Shown: piece by piece, positions 32,603 to 43,999 of the stretch
Layout of the letters: the number at the start of each line of letters is the position of its first letter
How positions within the stretch are numbered: the stretch's first letter is position 1
Origin: Holothuria scabra
Lineage: Eukaryota > Echinodermata > Holothuroidea > Aspidochirotida > Holothuriidae
Length of the DNA: 64,000 nucleotides
Reading direction: 5' to 3'
Assembly (NCBI GenBank): GCA_037179385.1
Contig: CM074190.1
Coordinates: 5,470,284 to 5,534,283, forward strand
The notes under the pieces: generated by a model
Told to the model about the DNA's origin: nothing
Databases searched by the model: none
What the model saw: the letters and a program-made list of their open reading frames with translations, nothing else
Program-made: the position numbers and the translations under genes

Positions 32603-33376
32603 GGGTTACTGCCAAATACATGTGGCATTGTTCTGAACTCTCTTCAAAATTTGTACTGCGGTATGCGCGGTGTGTACACCACATTCATCGAATAAAGCAC
32701 GTTGATTGTGGTCCACAACGTAGGTAGGCTACATGTACTCCAGCATGGCCACCAGGGAGTATTTTGACGTCATAAAAGTTCCAACGTATGTTTCAATACT
32801 GAGATTTGAAATATTCAATTACGAGGACAGGAGGGTTCCCTAATGATCAGTAAGGGAGGTGACTGCTAGAACTTTTCCCATAAAATAAAAACTACATTCT
32901 TGGCAAACAATCTTTCTCATAGTTAGAGCGATAAAATTCTTACTCTTCGCCTTGGGCTAGCCTAATAAGGAATGAAAACATTTAAGTTGAACGGGTCAGA
33001 AGTTCAGTTAAAAAGGAAATGAAATTGAAATACTAAATAAGCAAAACGAACCGAAATAAAGCATTGCAATATTAATAAAGTTGGTATTTTTCTTCTCCAA
33101 CAGCCGACACGACTTCGTTATGAAGGTATTCCTGTTAAATGTTCACTTTTAAGCTTGGCATTAACGATCGTCTTTGGTGTGCATAGGCCTCTGTAATGGA
33201 GTAATGTATAAGAATCCGCAATATATGCAGCTATCTAGTTGAAATGGTACCATTAATTATTAAAAGTATTAAAATGCACCATTAAAACAAAGATATGGTA
33301 GATATAACGTAAATTCAAGTATCATTCATTCAATTCAGTGTCACTTTAAGTTCCTTAATGGTACCATTAAATTCAA
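32603..33376. other. No gene; repeated GGTACC-centred motif
   Basis: No exon was recognised. AATGGTACCATTAA-type motifs occur near 33245 and at 33355-33370 (a perfect 16-nt palindrome), and related forms appear beyond the hAT insertion near 34980 and 35020. The motif spacing suggests a small degenerate repeat later split by the hAT element. Confidence 0.4.
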
Positions 33377-33384
33377 GTTACGGT

Positions 33385-34953
33385 CAGTGGCGTAGCCACG
33401 GGGGGCCTGGGGGGCCTAGGCCCCCCCCCCAGATTTTCTTCAGGCCCCCCCAGATTTTTTGCGTCCTGATAAAATAATTGAAAAAAATAAAATGTTTGAA
33501 CGGAAATAAACTTTGAAGTATTTCCTTCAAACAGTAAATAAATAAAATGTGTAAAAATTAAAAAAAAAACATGGCTAAAATCATGTATGAAATCAAGTAA
33601 TAACTTCAAAATGCCTACTTTCCCTAAATTAGATACCGTTTGTGATCTGCACTGTCGTTTATTGCATTTCACTTCGAAGGCGAAACGAAAGTCTCGACGA
33701 CAAACTTTAATGTGACTTTGTTAGGTTAAGACCCTTTCTGCCTTTCGGATGGCTGATTGATTTACTGAAAATAAGGCAATCGTACACTGGAGGCCACTCT
33801 TACACGACTATTCCTATACTTTATCATACACAAAATATGCCGTAAGCATGCAGGTAAGGGTAAGGTACTGCCTTCGGATAATTCTTCACTTCCATCCTTA
33901 ACAAGTAGGCCTATGTCGTGCCTCACTCCTGCCCATGACAAGTGCCACTGTAGGACGATTTTTTTCGACAAGTCCTCTTTTTTCTAGTTGGCACTGGCGT
34001 CCGGGGGATTTGTAAACTGTCCACAAGGTCCGGATTTCACGTGTTTCCCACATGATCCATACTTCTGCTTTGTGGTTCAATTATTTTGAGAGATTTATTC
34101 GTAGTATTTTAATTTTGACTTCGTAATGTACCGATGAACAAATACTGCACCATTTTGCACATTGTTTCTTTGGTAGTACGTATGTCTTTTGTAAAATCTC
34201 TACAAAAACTAAAAATATTTTGATATTTTTCATGCTCCCCAAAAAGTTTTGCCAAACAAAGCACCATTTTGCATCTAGGAAATCTAACGCAAAGAAAGTT
34301 TCTCAGAGGGGGACACAACTACTTTTGGTTTTCCTGTTAAAGGGTAAGGTACTGCCTTAGGTAAGCGGAAATCCATTCAAATATTGCCGCATTTGCGGCT
34401 GGGTACATCCAGTTTAAAACACTTGGGAAGTACCGTTTCCGGCCATCTGGAGGGGTTTTAAAGCCCAAAATTTTCTTGTGCGCTCCGCGCCAACTGATGG
34501 TGGCGCTCCGCTTAGATTCAAATATTGCCGCATTTGCAATCTACGTCCTTCTGAAGTTTACAATTTTCCCAAGGCAAAGGGATAGACCGTTCTCTTTAGT
34601 GTCATCCCCCAGGCCACAGATCAGAAGTGCCCAGTTTTAGGGTCCCAAAAAAGTGTATGTATTACCATTTTTCACAGATTGATTTTTTATTCTCATTATT
34701 TGAGAAGTCGCAGACATGAGATTCGTATTTCAAGGCTGGGTACATCCGGTTTAAAACACATGGGAAGTGCCGTTTCCGGCCATCTGGAAGGGGTTTTAAA
34801 GCCCAAAATTTTCTTGTACGCTCCGCGCCAACCAATGGTGGCGCTCCGCTTAGATAGTCTTGCCGTGCCTGACCCTCGGAGGTACCAGGCCCCCCCACTT
34901 GTTATCTAGCCCCCCCCCCAAAAAAAAAAAATCCCATCCTGGCTACGCCACTG
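33385..34953. mobile_element. hAT-type nonautonomous transposon (1.57 kb)
   Basis: The ends CAGTGGCGTAGCCACGG and CTGGCTACGCCACTG are inverted copies and are flanked by a perfect 8-bp duplication GTTACGGT (33377-33384 and 34954-34961). These are standard hAT hallmarks, and CAGTGGCGTAGC ends are common in animals. C-rich runs follow each end. No transposase frame is present. Inside is a 120-bp direct duplication (34397-34515 and 34734-34855), and AGGGTAAGGTACTGCCTT also occurs twice (near 33857 and 34340). Confidence 0.85.
34397..34855 (+). repeat. Direct duplication of a 120-bp block inside the hAT element
   Basis: Two blocks, 34397-34515 and 34734-34855, start GGCTGGGTACATCC and end GGCGCTCCGCTTAGAT, with only scattered differences. 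Each carries GCGCTCCGCGCCAAC and a second GCGCTCCGC. The duplication must have arisen before or within this copy; comparing other copies would show which. Confidence 0.85.
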
Positions 34954-35176
34954 GTTACGGTTCCATTAAATCGATTCATTGGTACCATTTTTATTCCGTT
35001 TTATGTTAAAACTGATTAATTTATGGTGCCATCAGATCGAAGTTTGGATATTTTGTCAAACTTGTTATACCATTCTATAAAATGAACTGTTGAAGCCGAA
35101 ACCCCCATAGCTTTGAGAAATAAAACACCGCTTCTACATGAAGATATCGCAAGTGAGAGCCTTGTTCAGCTCGTGT

Positions 35177-35435
35177 TTAACCCTTTACCGTTGTTTGGGT
35201 CCTTTTGGACCCATGCGGAGAGCTCGGCTGTCACACATCTTTACTGTTTCACGCGGAGCTCGAAACTGCGAGTAGCTACCCGAAAATTCGGTCACAACAG
35301 CGAGAGAGACAATAGTTTAAGGTCACGGGGTCAATGGCCTACGGAAGCCGATGCGGGGCGGGCTACGTCCGCTTTTCCGCCCACTCCCGAGGCGAGCAAA
35401 TGTGCCCCGATCGGAGCACAACGGTAAAGGGTTAA
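35177..35435. mobile_element. piggyBac-type miniature element (251 bp) with TTAA duplications
   Basis: Flanked by TTAA on both sides, the element starts CCCTTTACCGTTG and ends CAACGGTAAAGGG, a perfect 13-bp inverted repeat (17 bp with TTAA). The internal TGGGTCCTTTTGGACCCA is a short palindrome like those near the ends of many piggyBac-derived miniature elements. There is no transposase. A frame of about 100 residues across it is coincidental. Confidence 0.85.
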
Positions 35436-36428
35436 GCTAAAATATCTGCACCGATCGGCTAAAGGTCTACGTGCACACACGCAGAGACAGTGGCATCAGC
35501 TTTGCAGTAAACACACTCCACAGGCTTATTTTAATTCGTCGAGAGGTCTCAATTTACCGTAATACTATGCGCTACGTGTCTGCACTTATTCCCAGACGTT
35601 AAAACTAATCAAACAAGAGGCGTGTATTATGTTTTCTGATCACATGCGATACTGCCATACATTTTATTAAAACCGAGTACCATCAACAGTTGGCAAGGGG
35701 AGTACAGAGAGTTTCGAAAATTGCCACCCTAAGATAAACGGAAATGACATTTCCAAAACTTGTATGTGCTAGGCCGTCCACAAGCAAGTTTGTTCGGCGG
35801 TGGGGGAACATTAGCGACGTGTGCTTTAAAGGAGAAGTCTTGTAGTACGTGGCTTCTGCCTCCCCCTCCCATGCGTAAAATTCCAATCTTAGATGGATCT
35901 AGAAAGGAAGAGGTTAAATCAGATGCTAGAAAATCATGACCAATATTTAGCCATAAACCTACCAGAATCTATCTGTGTGATTCATATTCAGCTATCCTGA
36001 GATCAATAAAGTGTGGATTTCAGCTCGGAAATAAAAATGAAAACTAGTGGTAACGACTGTTTTATTATGCCTAAATAAGTAGGAGATAATTTTAAAAATC
36101 TTCTTTTTTAGAAGTTTTTTTTGCTACCCTAATAATCATGCTTTATTCAAGGGTATAAACTTTTGCTTGACCTTGAATTGCAATGACTTTCTGTAGGCTA
36201 GGATGTAGCCGGGACTTGCTAAAGGGGGAGTAGGTGAAACTCTTATTTAGATCCTTATTGAACCATTTGATGGGCCGGAGCTAAGGTAAATATTTATCTT
36301 ACCTCCTAAAACTGTAGGAATGGCACTTCCTAGGCCTATTAATCGCATGAAGGAGAGTCAGAAACGGTGATGTAAAAGTAGAAATATGAATAAACTGCAA
36401 ATATACTCAGGGGGAGAGGAAACGGAGT
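35436..36428. other. No gene recognised
   Basis: Ordinary AT-rich sequence. No exon with a recognisable domain and no bounded repeat was seen. Confidence 0.4.
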
Positions 36429-36498
36429 TTATGTTATGTTATGTTATGTTATGTTATGTTATGTTATGTTGTGTTGTGTTGTGTTATGATATGTTATG
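36429..36498 (+). repeat. TTATG pentanucleotide microsatellite
   Basis: About 14 units of TTATG, with a TTGTG variant run of three units in the second half. Confidence 0.95.
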
Positions 36499-39170
36499 CT
36501 CCATTCTGCGTGCAACTGACACCGAATCAGGTGCCATGGGTGGGGGTTGAAAGCTCTATGCCACAATCTTGGAAAATTGGTAGAAAATTTAGCCAGTAAA
36601 CTTATCACTATGAAAGGTGTTATTGAAGAGGCACAAATGTTGCACAGTAATGCATTTGGAGAACTTAGAAGTTCTTCGAAGGACATGGAGATCCCTACAC
36701 TTAGACCCTGTCCAACGACGCGCCTCAAACCTTTCCGTGAAATGGAAAATCTGAAGCAGCTTGTTTTATGATTAGCAAAATTACTCTAAATGAGAGATCT
36801 ATCTTTTAAAATCACAAATTCCCCAATATTGTCAGTCCTTTGCTACACGAGTTACTGCCTAAAGATGCATAAATCTCTTAATCAACATCTTCAAGTTAAT
36901 GCAAAAGTGAAAAATTTGTCACTCTTGCTTTCCCCCTAGAAATGATTTTACTGAACAATATTTCCAAGTCTGAATTTAAATTTTGAAGTTTCCTTTTGCA
37001 TGAAAAATTGAATTTGAAAAGATGTATGGATGATACTTGAAATCGATGGTCAAACAGATGTCGTACTAGCCCATCATTTCTACCTTGAAGCTTAGTTTCT
37101 ATAACATGGAGGACACATTGGTGTGGCCAAGAGGAGGTTTCTGCGGATTGAAACTCCACCAAAAACAGTTATGACAAAAGAAAAAATACCACTGCCTTGA
37201 AAAAATATTCTGAAACGATTTTCCTTAGTTTATTTCAATCTCACTATATGCACGTGGTCGAAGTAAATAGATTGCGGAATGACTGACATCAGCTTAGTGG
37301 TCTCTGTTACCTATTTGAAGTGTTGGAAACCGTATTGTCACAGGTAAAGTAGACCAAAATTTACAGCATCTTGTAAAATAATTATTGAAAGAATGTACGA
37401 ACTGCCTTCGCACTTGGGTCCAATGGGTACTGTATTCACATGTGGAAATCCTCTATGAGGAGCGTAAAGAATAAAGTCTTTAAGCAAACTGTGGTCACAT
37501 TAAAAGTGTCCACCCAACTCTTTTTGTGTTGCACTACTTAAAACGTGCTAGGGGAATGCCATCCCTTCCACAGTTCAACCTTTAAAAAGACGTTACGACA
37601 AAATTTCCCTTTTGGGGTTTATTCATATAGTTAAGTGCTTGTCAAGCCAACACTCGCCCTTAGACTATTTGTATTACCAATAGTGCAGTCACTCATTGGA
37701 CTCTTAGAAATGTCGTAGAATAATCCTTTTGGTGCTTTTTAGCACTTAAAGGGTCGTATTCTATTAATAAAAGCAACTGGTGAAGGATTTGATCCCTGTC
37801 TACGCCGCTGTGGATACCAGGAAAATACCAGTTTCCATTAGGATATGATACTACTGAACTTATGACACATATATGAGAAACGAATAGCACGACAGCTCCA
37901 TTACGAAGAGGGTAGTCTTTGTAGCACAAACTGGATCGATGTCAATCTGCTTGTCCATACGATTGAGAAACCGTGTCCATGATGAATAAGACTACGTGGC
38001 AGTCGGTAATAAGAAAACCACCGGCAACGTCGATGCTCTCAGCGTTCATCATGTGCTCTTTTCAAATGATATGTGCAGGCCAAGTGTTACCAGGTAGGCG
38101 TAAATGTAATATCAAGTTAATGTAGCAACTCTTCGTTTGTAAGGGAAGTGGAAAATAAACTTGAACTTTATGTTGGGGGTAGGTGGGGGCATTGGCATGA
38201 ACTACACACCGTAGCATGGCACTCTTGATATAGTGGACGCCTGCACTATGCAGCATAAAAAACACCATCCATGTGATAAACAGTTTGGGATGACACTTAC
38301 AGCCTACCACAGATAATTTACACCGTTCATTGACGATTGAAGGCTATAGGCGTGTCCATGAGCGAAACTGAAAGTGCGCGAAAATTTCAATCTTATAACT
38401 CCTGTTGCAGTACTAACCGAGAAAATATCTCCAAAAGTAAAGGGAACCAGGCTATGATCATGATGAATTTCACGTAATTATCTCTGCAAGGGAAAGTATA
38501 CACGTGAAAAGTAGAATACATCAGGGGGTTAGTTACTACCATGAAGAAAGCTTGATGGGGTCCAGTATAATTTTGGTAACACCCAGAGTGAACTTCCATT
38601 CCCCTAATTTCCAAGGAAAATACAGTAGTACACCCTTAGCATGAAACATTGAGAAGAACTTTGAAATGGCATCGACAAAGGGCGTGGATCGATCGCCAAA
38701 GTGTGAACCGGGGAAGGAGGGCTAAGGTTCCCTACTGGCGAAAACCCGTCCTGAGGAAGATACTTAGGAAGGGGGCTATCCTGCAGTATTTGTAATATTT
38801 GATCCAGTCCAAGTGTAAAACTGCGCTGGTACATTTGAGCGAAAATATGTCTGATTAATCAAACAAGTTGAGAGTGACGCTCTGCATAGGCAATGAAGAA
38901 CGGATATATTCCATTTCCTCGTGATTGGAAAAGAAGCAATGGGCACCCCTTTTGCAGATGAAACCAGAGGATTATAAGGTGAGAAATGAAAATTTATTTA
39001 ACAACTTTAAAACAAATTTTGCAAGTTACGTCATGGTTTTGTTTTTAACAAAACCAGCCCAATATGTGCTCTCTGCGTCGGTCCCCTGTAACAAACCAGA
39101 CACATACAAATAAACGATAAAAGTAAACGCAACGGCAAACGTACAACTCAGAGCTTATTACTGTAATGCT
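36499..39170. other. No gene recognised
   Basis: Frames up to 89 codons occur on both strands without domains or matching splice sites. The frame at 36547-36771 has fairly gene-like codon use but no recognisable domain, so it is not called. Confidence 0.35.
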
Positions 39171-39187
39171 CTGCTTTGCAGTGTTGT

Positions 39188-39518
39188 AGTACCCGTACCC
39201 GTACTCGTACCCGTACTCGAGTACAAGATTCCGTACTCGTACCCATACCCGTACTCATGGCCTGGTACCCGTACCCGTACCCGTACTCATGGCCTGGTAC
39301 CCGTACCCGTACCCGTACTCATAGTTTATTTTTCTTCGGACCCGTACCCGTACCCATACTCATGACCTGGTACCCGTACCCGTACTCGTACTCATGGCCT
39401 GGTACCCGTACCCGTACTCGTACTCATGACCTGGTACCCGTACCCATACTCGTACTCGGGACCTGGTACCCATACTCATGACCTAGTATTCATACCCATG
39501 CTACTGGTCTTGTACTCA
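39188..39518 (+). repeat. Left GTACCC/GTACTC array
   Basis: Runs of two to four CGTACC units are separated by a spacer such as CTCATGGCCTG or CTCATGACCTG, giving a higher-order unit of roughly 35-45 bp. The array degenerates toward its inner end. Confidence 0.9.
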
Positions 39519-41420
39519 GACAACAACAACTTTAGTTTATAATGATTGACATTAAGCTACATATTAACCAAAGGTTCAGGGTGACTCCTAGAGGGTGCAT
39601 GATTTTATTACATATGGAACTACTCACCACACCAAATTTTGAGGATTCCCATCAAAACACTTTTAACAGATCAGTGTCCACTAAAAATTCTACATGAAAA
39701 TGTATGCAATATTCAAACTCAATCCTATGTATATTATTACTGTACCTTCCCCCCATGCTAGCTCATATTTTATTTACTATAATGCTACATGCCCCTTGTC
39801 TGGGAGTAGTGTCCATGGGGTTAATTGCACTATAAGGGGAAGTGGGCATGAGTGGTGTTTACTGGGAATCTGCTCTGGGTAAATTGTTCAGGCCTGGGTG
39901 AGAATTTTATATTTTGGGTAATTAAGACCTCTTCTTGGGGCATGAATTATTTAGTCATCCTGGGGCCCAAAAACAAAGGGGAACACAGGACATACATTAT
40001 TCTTCTAGTAATGTGAATAAAAGTTTAACTAAGATTAAAAAGTGATAAATGATGGGGGCCTGGTTAAATTTAAGTAGGTGTAGGTTCTGATTGACAACAG
40101 TGTTCCATACAGTTGACTACTTGTTAGCAGGGATGTAACCGAGTTTAAGCCGAGTCTGAGTCCAAAGGATCCTAGCCTGAGTCTGAGTCCATCTCATTAG
40201 TGAATGTGCTGTTCACTGTACAGTGGCAGCACAACATGGGGCATGGAGCATTTCCTCAAGATTTAGCCCTTACCACCTCACTGCCTTCTACCAGTTACTT
40301 AATATAACCTCTTAAGCTTCTGAGGGCTTCGCCTGCAGCCTTGACCCCACCCACTGAAGCACAGGTTTCACTTCTAGTTCACTCTGCGTGAAAAAATTTT
40401 GCCCATAGTCTGCCCCCCGGCCCCCTCCCCCCCCCCACTAAGTTTGACATTCTTGTATGTAGCCACTGAAAGTGTGGCACATGATCAAGTACAGGATCAT
40501 GTGTATGATGGGCGCAGGTACCAGCTCATGAGTACAAATATGGAGACCAGGTCAGGAGTAAAGGTATTAAGAGTCTGAATTAAAATTTCTCATGAGTTCA
40601 GGTATAGTTGGGTATACTCACCAGGTACTTTTCTCAGAGGGACTTCAAATCTTCCCTCCACTCAGAAATTACACTTACTTGATCATAAGGCTAGTGGAGC
40701 AATCTATTATAGATTCCCCTTCCCCTTAAAAATATGTTCCAGATCCCCCCTCCTACCCACACACATACCTTAAAAGATATGTCCCAAGCTATTCCTACAA
40801 TTGCCCATTGCACCTGCCAACACCTTCATTTTCTGATGCCTGCATGTATGTAATTCACTGCTGTTTGTTGTGACTGGACCTAGATTTTCACACATTGTCA
40901 TCCTTGAGGTTCATTGTCAGTGCTTGAATACAGTAGCTTAATCAGCTTGAAGCAAGGGCTTTGTTGTATGAATCCCATGGTCCAGCAACCTGTACCTATA
41001 CTCCATGTTGTTCAACAATAAAAGTTTTTACAACAAAAGCAGTATGAATTGCTGGGTGTGAAAGTGTACAGTAAGTAGAGATTACAAAAATCTTGAAGTA
41101 CAGAACTGTCGAAGACCAATTAGTAAGCGCGGCTAGTCAATACTTGTACTTCATATAGTAAGCTCTCTGTACATTACGAAATTGTACAGTCACTGCGTAG
41201 GTTTCTCCGTTTTAATTGCGATCACATGACAAACACTGACTTCTTCGACTGAAAAAATAATCTGCACAGGCTTAACGTTACTCGCAGAATTATCCAGCCA
41301 AAATTTCCCTCTTAAAGGTCTTATTTCGTTAACAGACTTGTGTGGAAGGTGAATGTGATGACAAAGATCATCTGTGGAAAGTTTGGTGAGAAAGGGTATC
41401 TTTTGGGGGACGTGAGGGAT

Positions 41421-41442
41421 GCCTACTCACGCGTGAGTAGGC
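41421..41442. repeat. Perfect 22-bp palindrome
   Basis: GCCTACTCACG is followed directly by its complement, with ACGCGT at the centre. It lies in the interior of the GTACCC-array hAT element. Confidence 0.95.
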
Positions 41443-42196
41443 AAGTGAGCTGTGTTTTTGTGTATACCGGGCAAGGGCCCAGAAATGAAGTGCATAGCAT
41501 AGGAACGTAATGCTGGGTCCTGTTCAAGGGCTAGTACTGCAGGCATTAACTTAGTCTCTCAGAATTGGTGCTTGCACTAAAAGAAGTAGCTATATTTGTC
41601 ACCATGCATCACTCACTCTTAGAAATCATCCTTTTCAGTTTTCAGACTTCTGCCTCTCACTTATCTTCAAATGTCACTGTGCTCATAGGGTATATGCCAT
41701 ATGACTGGCATGGATTCTTGATTCTTGATAAACTCAAATGTCACTGTAGTTTCATACTATAACGTTACCACCACAGGCTTCCTATGCAAGTCGGCCTATA
41801 CAAGTCCGTGGTTACCACTTACAAACATGTCCCAATGTGATGCTGGGTGCACATTGTTGTAACAAAGACCATACAATTGCTTATTTGGTAGCACTGTAAT
41901 GTGGCCTGATTTGAGGCCAGAATATCAGCCATTCTGATTTACACAGTTAGCAAGAAAGGCCCGATTTCCATCACATTTCCATCAAGTTGTGCATGCGTAC
42001 CAGTAATCGAGTACCACATGTAGGCCCTATGTTTATAGGCTATGGCCTGGCTTGATAGTGCCCATATTCATACAGTAGGTCTGCAATGGCATGAATGTCA
42101 AGACCAGTTACAAATGTCGTACTCATATTGATGAATTCATACCTGTAGCTTACTCAAAACACATTTACGGTCAGTTGGACTACCATAGCTGGAACT

Positions 42197-42470
42197 GGTA
42201 CCCGTACCCGTACTCGTACTCATGACCTTGTACCCGTACCCGTACCCGTACTCATAGCCTGGTACCCGTACCCGTACCCGTACTCATAGCTTGGTACCCG
42301 TACCCGTACCCGTACTCATGATTAATTTTTCTTGGGACTCGTACCCGTACCCGTACTCATGACCAGGTACCCGTACCCGTACCCGTACTCATGACCTTGT
42401 ACCCATACCCGTACCCATACTCATGACCTGGTACCCGTACCCGTACTCGTACTCATGGTCCCGTACTCAC
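42197..42470 (+). repeat. Right GTACCC/GTACTC array
   Basis: Same composition and same reading direction as the left array: repeated GTACCCGTACCCGTACTC separated by CATGACC or CATAGCC spacers. Because the terminal repeats are inverted but the arrays are direct, the array is not part of a simple long inverted terminal repeat. Confidence 0.9.
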
Positions 42471-42490
42471 ACTACAACACTGCTGCTTTG

Positions 42491-43122
42491 TGTACAGGTG
42501 TGGCTTTCATATCGAATGAATGACATAACATGCAAAGGAAAGCGTTAACGTAAGAACAGCAAAAAGAACTGTGGCATTACGAACTAAATACTCAGCAATG
42601 TTTTCCTATTTTAGTTCACATTTATATCCAACAAGAATGGCTTTATGAGCCTTGTGAGAAAAGGGAGAATCTTAAATTTTTCAAAATGGCAAAAAATGAT
42701 GTTTTGATGCGGTGTAGTTTTTAACAAGTAGTCGTGTATGTTACTTGTACCTCTTATGTGAAAAGTTGGAACCCTGTCACAGTCTAAATATAAAACAGTA
42801 GATCTTATGGGTTGATGTTCAGTGACGATCGTCAAAATGTACAATTATTGTCTATTTATTTGTTCATTAGGTTTAGCCCTGCTTAACTTGATTGGTACCG
42901 CTTTATTCTCCAAATAAGCCAAAATCCTACGGGGCTTCCAAAAAGTGTTACAACCTTTTTCCTTTTCGGTGCTTGCATACTGTGAAAACGCGCTTTTTAT
43001 ATATACTTTGTCGAAAATTATTGAACTAGTAGAGTCTTACTTCATGAATAATGGCAACTTAATCTTAATTCAACATTGGCAATATAGACATATGAAGTTG
43101 AGATTTTTTCAATAGTTGTAAG
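42491..43122. other. No gene recognised
   Basis: AT-rich spacer between the hAT element and the BEL/Pao element; nothing supported. Confidence 0.4.
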
Positions 43123-43298
43123 CCCTATGTAGTGTAAATTCTAGAAAAGGCAAGAACTAGATTTGTATTCTTTAATAAGTATACCTGAACCATTTAGCAA
43201 AGTCTAGAATTTTCTTATAGTTTCTGGAAGAAGGTGGAATGTTCTAGATTTCCTTTACATAGGTATTCATGCTGGTAACTTCTGGGTCCTTCAGGAGT

Positions 43299-43358
43299 TT
43301 TCTGGAATGTTCCTATAGTAGTAAATCTCAATTGTTCTAGAACCTTCTGTAATGTTCT
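43299..43358 (+). promoter_or_regulatory. Heat-shock-element-like arrays in the LTR
   Basis: Heat shock factor binds alternating inverted nGAAn units spaced so that triplets recur every 5 bases. Here TTC (43300-43302), GAA (43305-43307) and TTC (43310-43312) form a perfect three-unit site. A second site has TTC (43335-43337), GAA (43340-43342), TTC (43345-43347), TAA (43350-43352, one mismatch) and TTC (43355-43357), so four of five units are perfect in phase. Two-unit partial sites occur near 43139, 43222 and 43237. The second site ends 13 bases before the TATA box. The same sites are in the 3' LTR at +7238. Confidence 0.65.
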
Positions 43359-43370
43359 TAAATTTTATGA

Positions 43371-43382
43371 TATATATTTAAG
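43371..43382 (+). promoter_or_regulatory. TATA box of the BEL/Pao LTR
   Basis: TATATATTTAAG lies 13 bases after the heat-shock-like array and upstream of a GC-richer stretch where transcription would start near 43400. The equivalent site in the 3' LTR is at 50609-50620. Confidence 0.65.
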
Positions 43383-43999
43383 AGCCTCCCAGCCTCTGGG
43401 TCAGAGGGCTACAAGTTGTCAAAGAGAAACTGTCTAAGCAGTGATTTGCTGATTGTGTGCTGTACCAGAGGATTTGAGGAGGCATTATTCTTTGTACAAG
43501 AAAAGAAAAGAAAGAAAAGAAAGAAAAGAAAATTAAGAAAATTAAAAGGAAGAAGAGGAAAGAGTTGAAAGTTTGAAGTTGAGGTTTCAGCTGAGGTCTA
43601 AGTGAAGCATTACTTCAGCAAGGAGTCTACAGAAGTGCCTATACGTATTGTCAAGTGCCTAGAAATTGTGTGAGTGGACTCTACGTAAAAGGGGACTTCG
43701 AAGTGTAAGTAGGAGAGCTTTGTATGCTTATCGCTACTGTAATTTCCATGGGAAATAAGTATCTACCGTAGGGAATAGATCTCCTGTGGACTGCGTTTTT
43801 GAGATAGCAGGACATTTTGTCAACTACTTGTGAGCGTATGTATGCTTGTTAGACTCCTGTTGTAAAGAGAAATAAAACAGAAGACGTTGACTTGTCACAA
43901 AGACTTTGTCTGCTCATTTTTTGGTTTCGGCCATTACATCGGTACAAAGAATAGTCTTCAAGGAAATCAGTAGTCTGCAGGAATCACAGACGAACCATC

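Larger units (their letters stand above)
39179..42482. mobile_element. hAT-type transposon with GTACCC subterminal arrays (3.3 kb)
   Basis: The ends CAGTGTTGTAGTACCCG and ACTACAACACTG are inverted copies (12-13 bp). They are flanked by a perfect 8-bp duplication CTGCTTTG (39171-39178 and 42483-42490). Dense GTACCC/GTACTC arrays lie immediately inside both ends. There is no transposase frame, so it is nonautonomous. The end sequence shares the pattern CAGKGYTGTAGT with the element at 18139-23012, which has a different array sequence, so the two are probably related families. A remnant with CAGGGATGTAACCGAG and GAGTCTGAGTCC repeats (about 40131-40192) lies inside. Confidence 0.88.
43128..43938 (+). 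repeat. 5' LTR of the BEL/Pao element
   Basis: Starts TGTAGTGTAAATT and ends GGCCATTACA, so its tips form TGTA/TACA. It holds clustered TTC/GAA pentamers, a TATA box (43371), an A/G-rich AAGAAAAGAAAG tract (43498-43560) and an AATAAA (43871-43876). These place U3 at about 43128-43400, R after that, and the poly(A) site near 43890. Confidence 0.97.

Noticed and set aside
30125..32684. Long open frames of up to 196 codons on both strands
   Set aside because: All lie in the 24-bp G/T minisatellite and consist of the repeat read in different frames; composition (W/G/F/L or P/N/T/Q) shows they are by-products.
36547..36771. A 74-codon frame with fairly gene-like text
   Set aside because: No recognisable domain, no matching splice partners and no second exon found; could be an unknown exon but not supportable.
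39188..42470. CRISPR-like array from regular GTACCC blocks and spacers
   Set aside because: The genome is eukaryotic, the spacers are near-identical, and the arrays sit inside a bounded hAT element.
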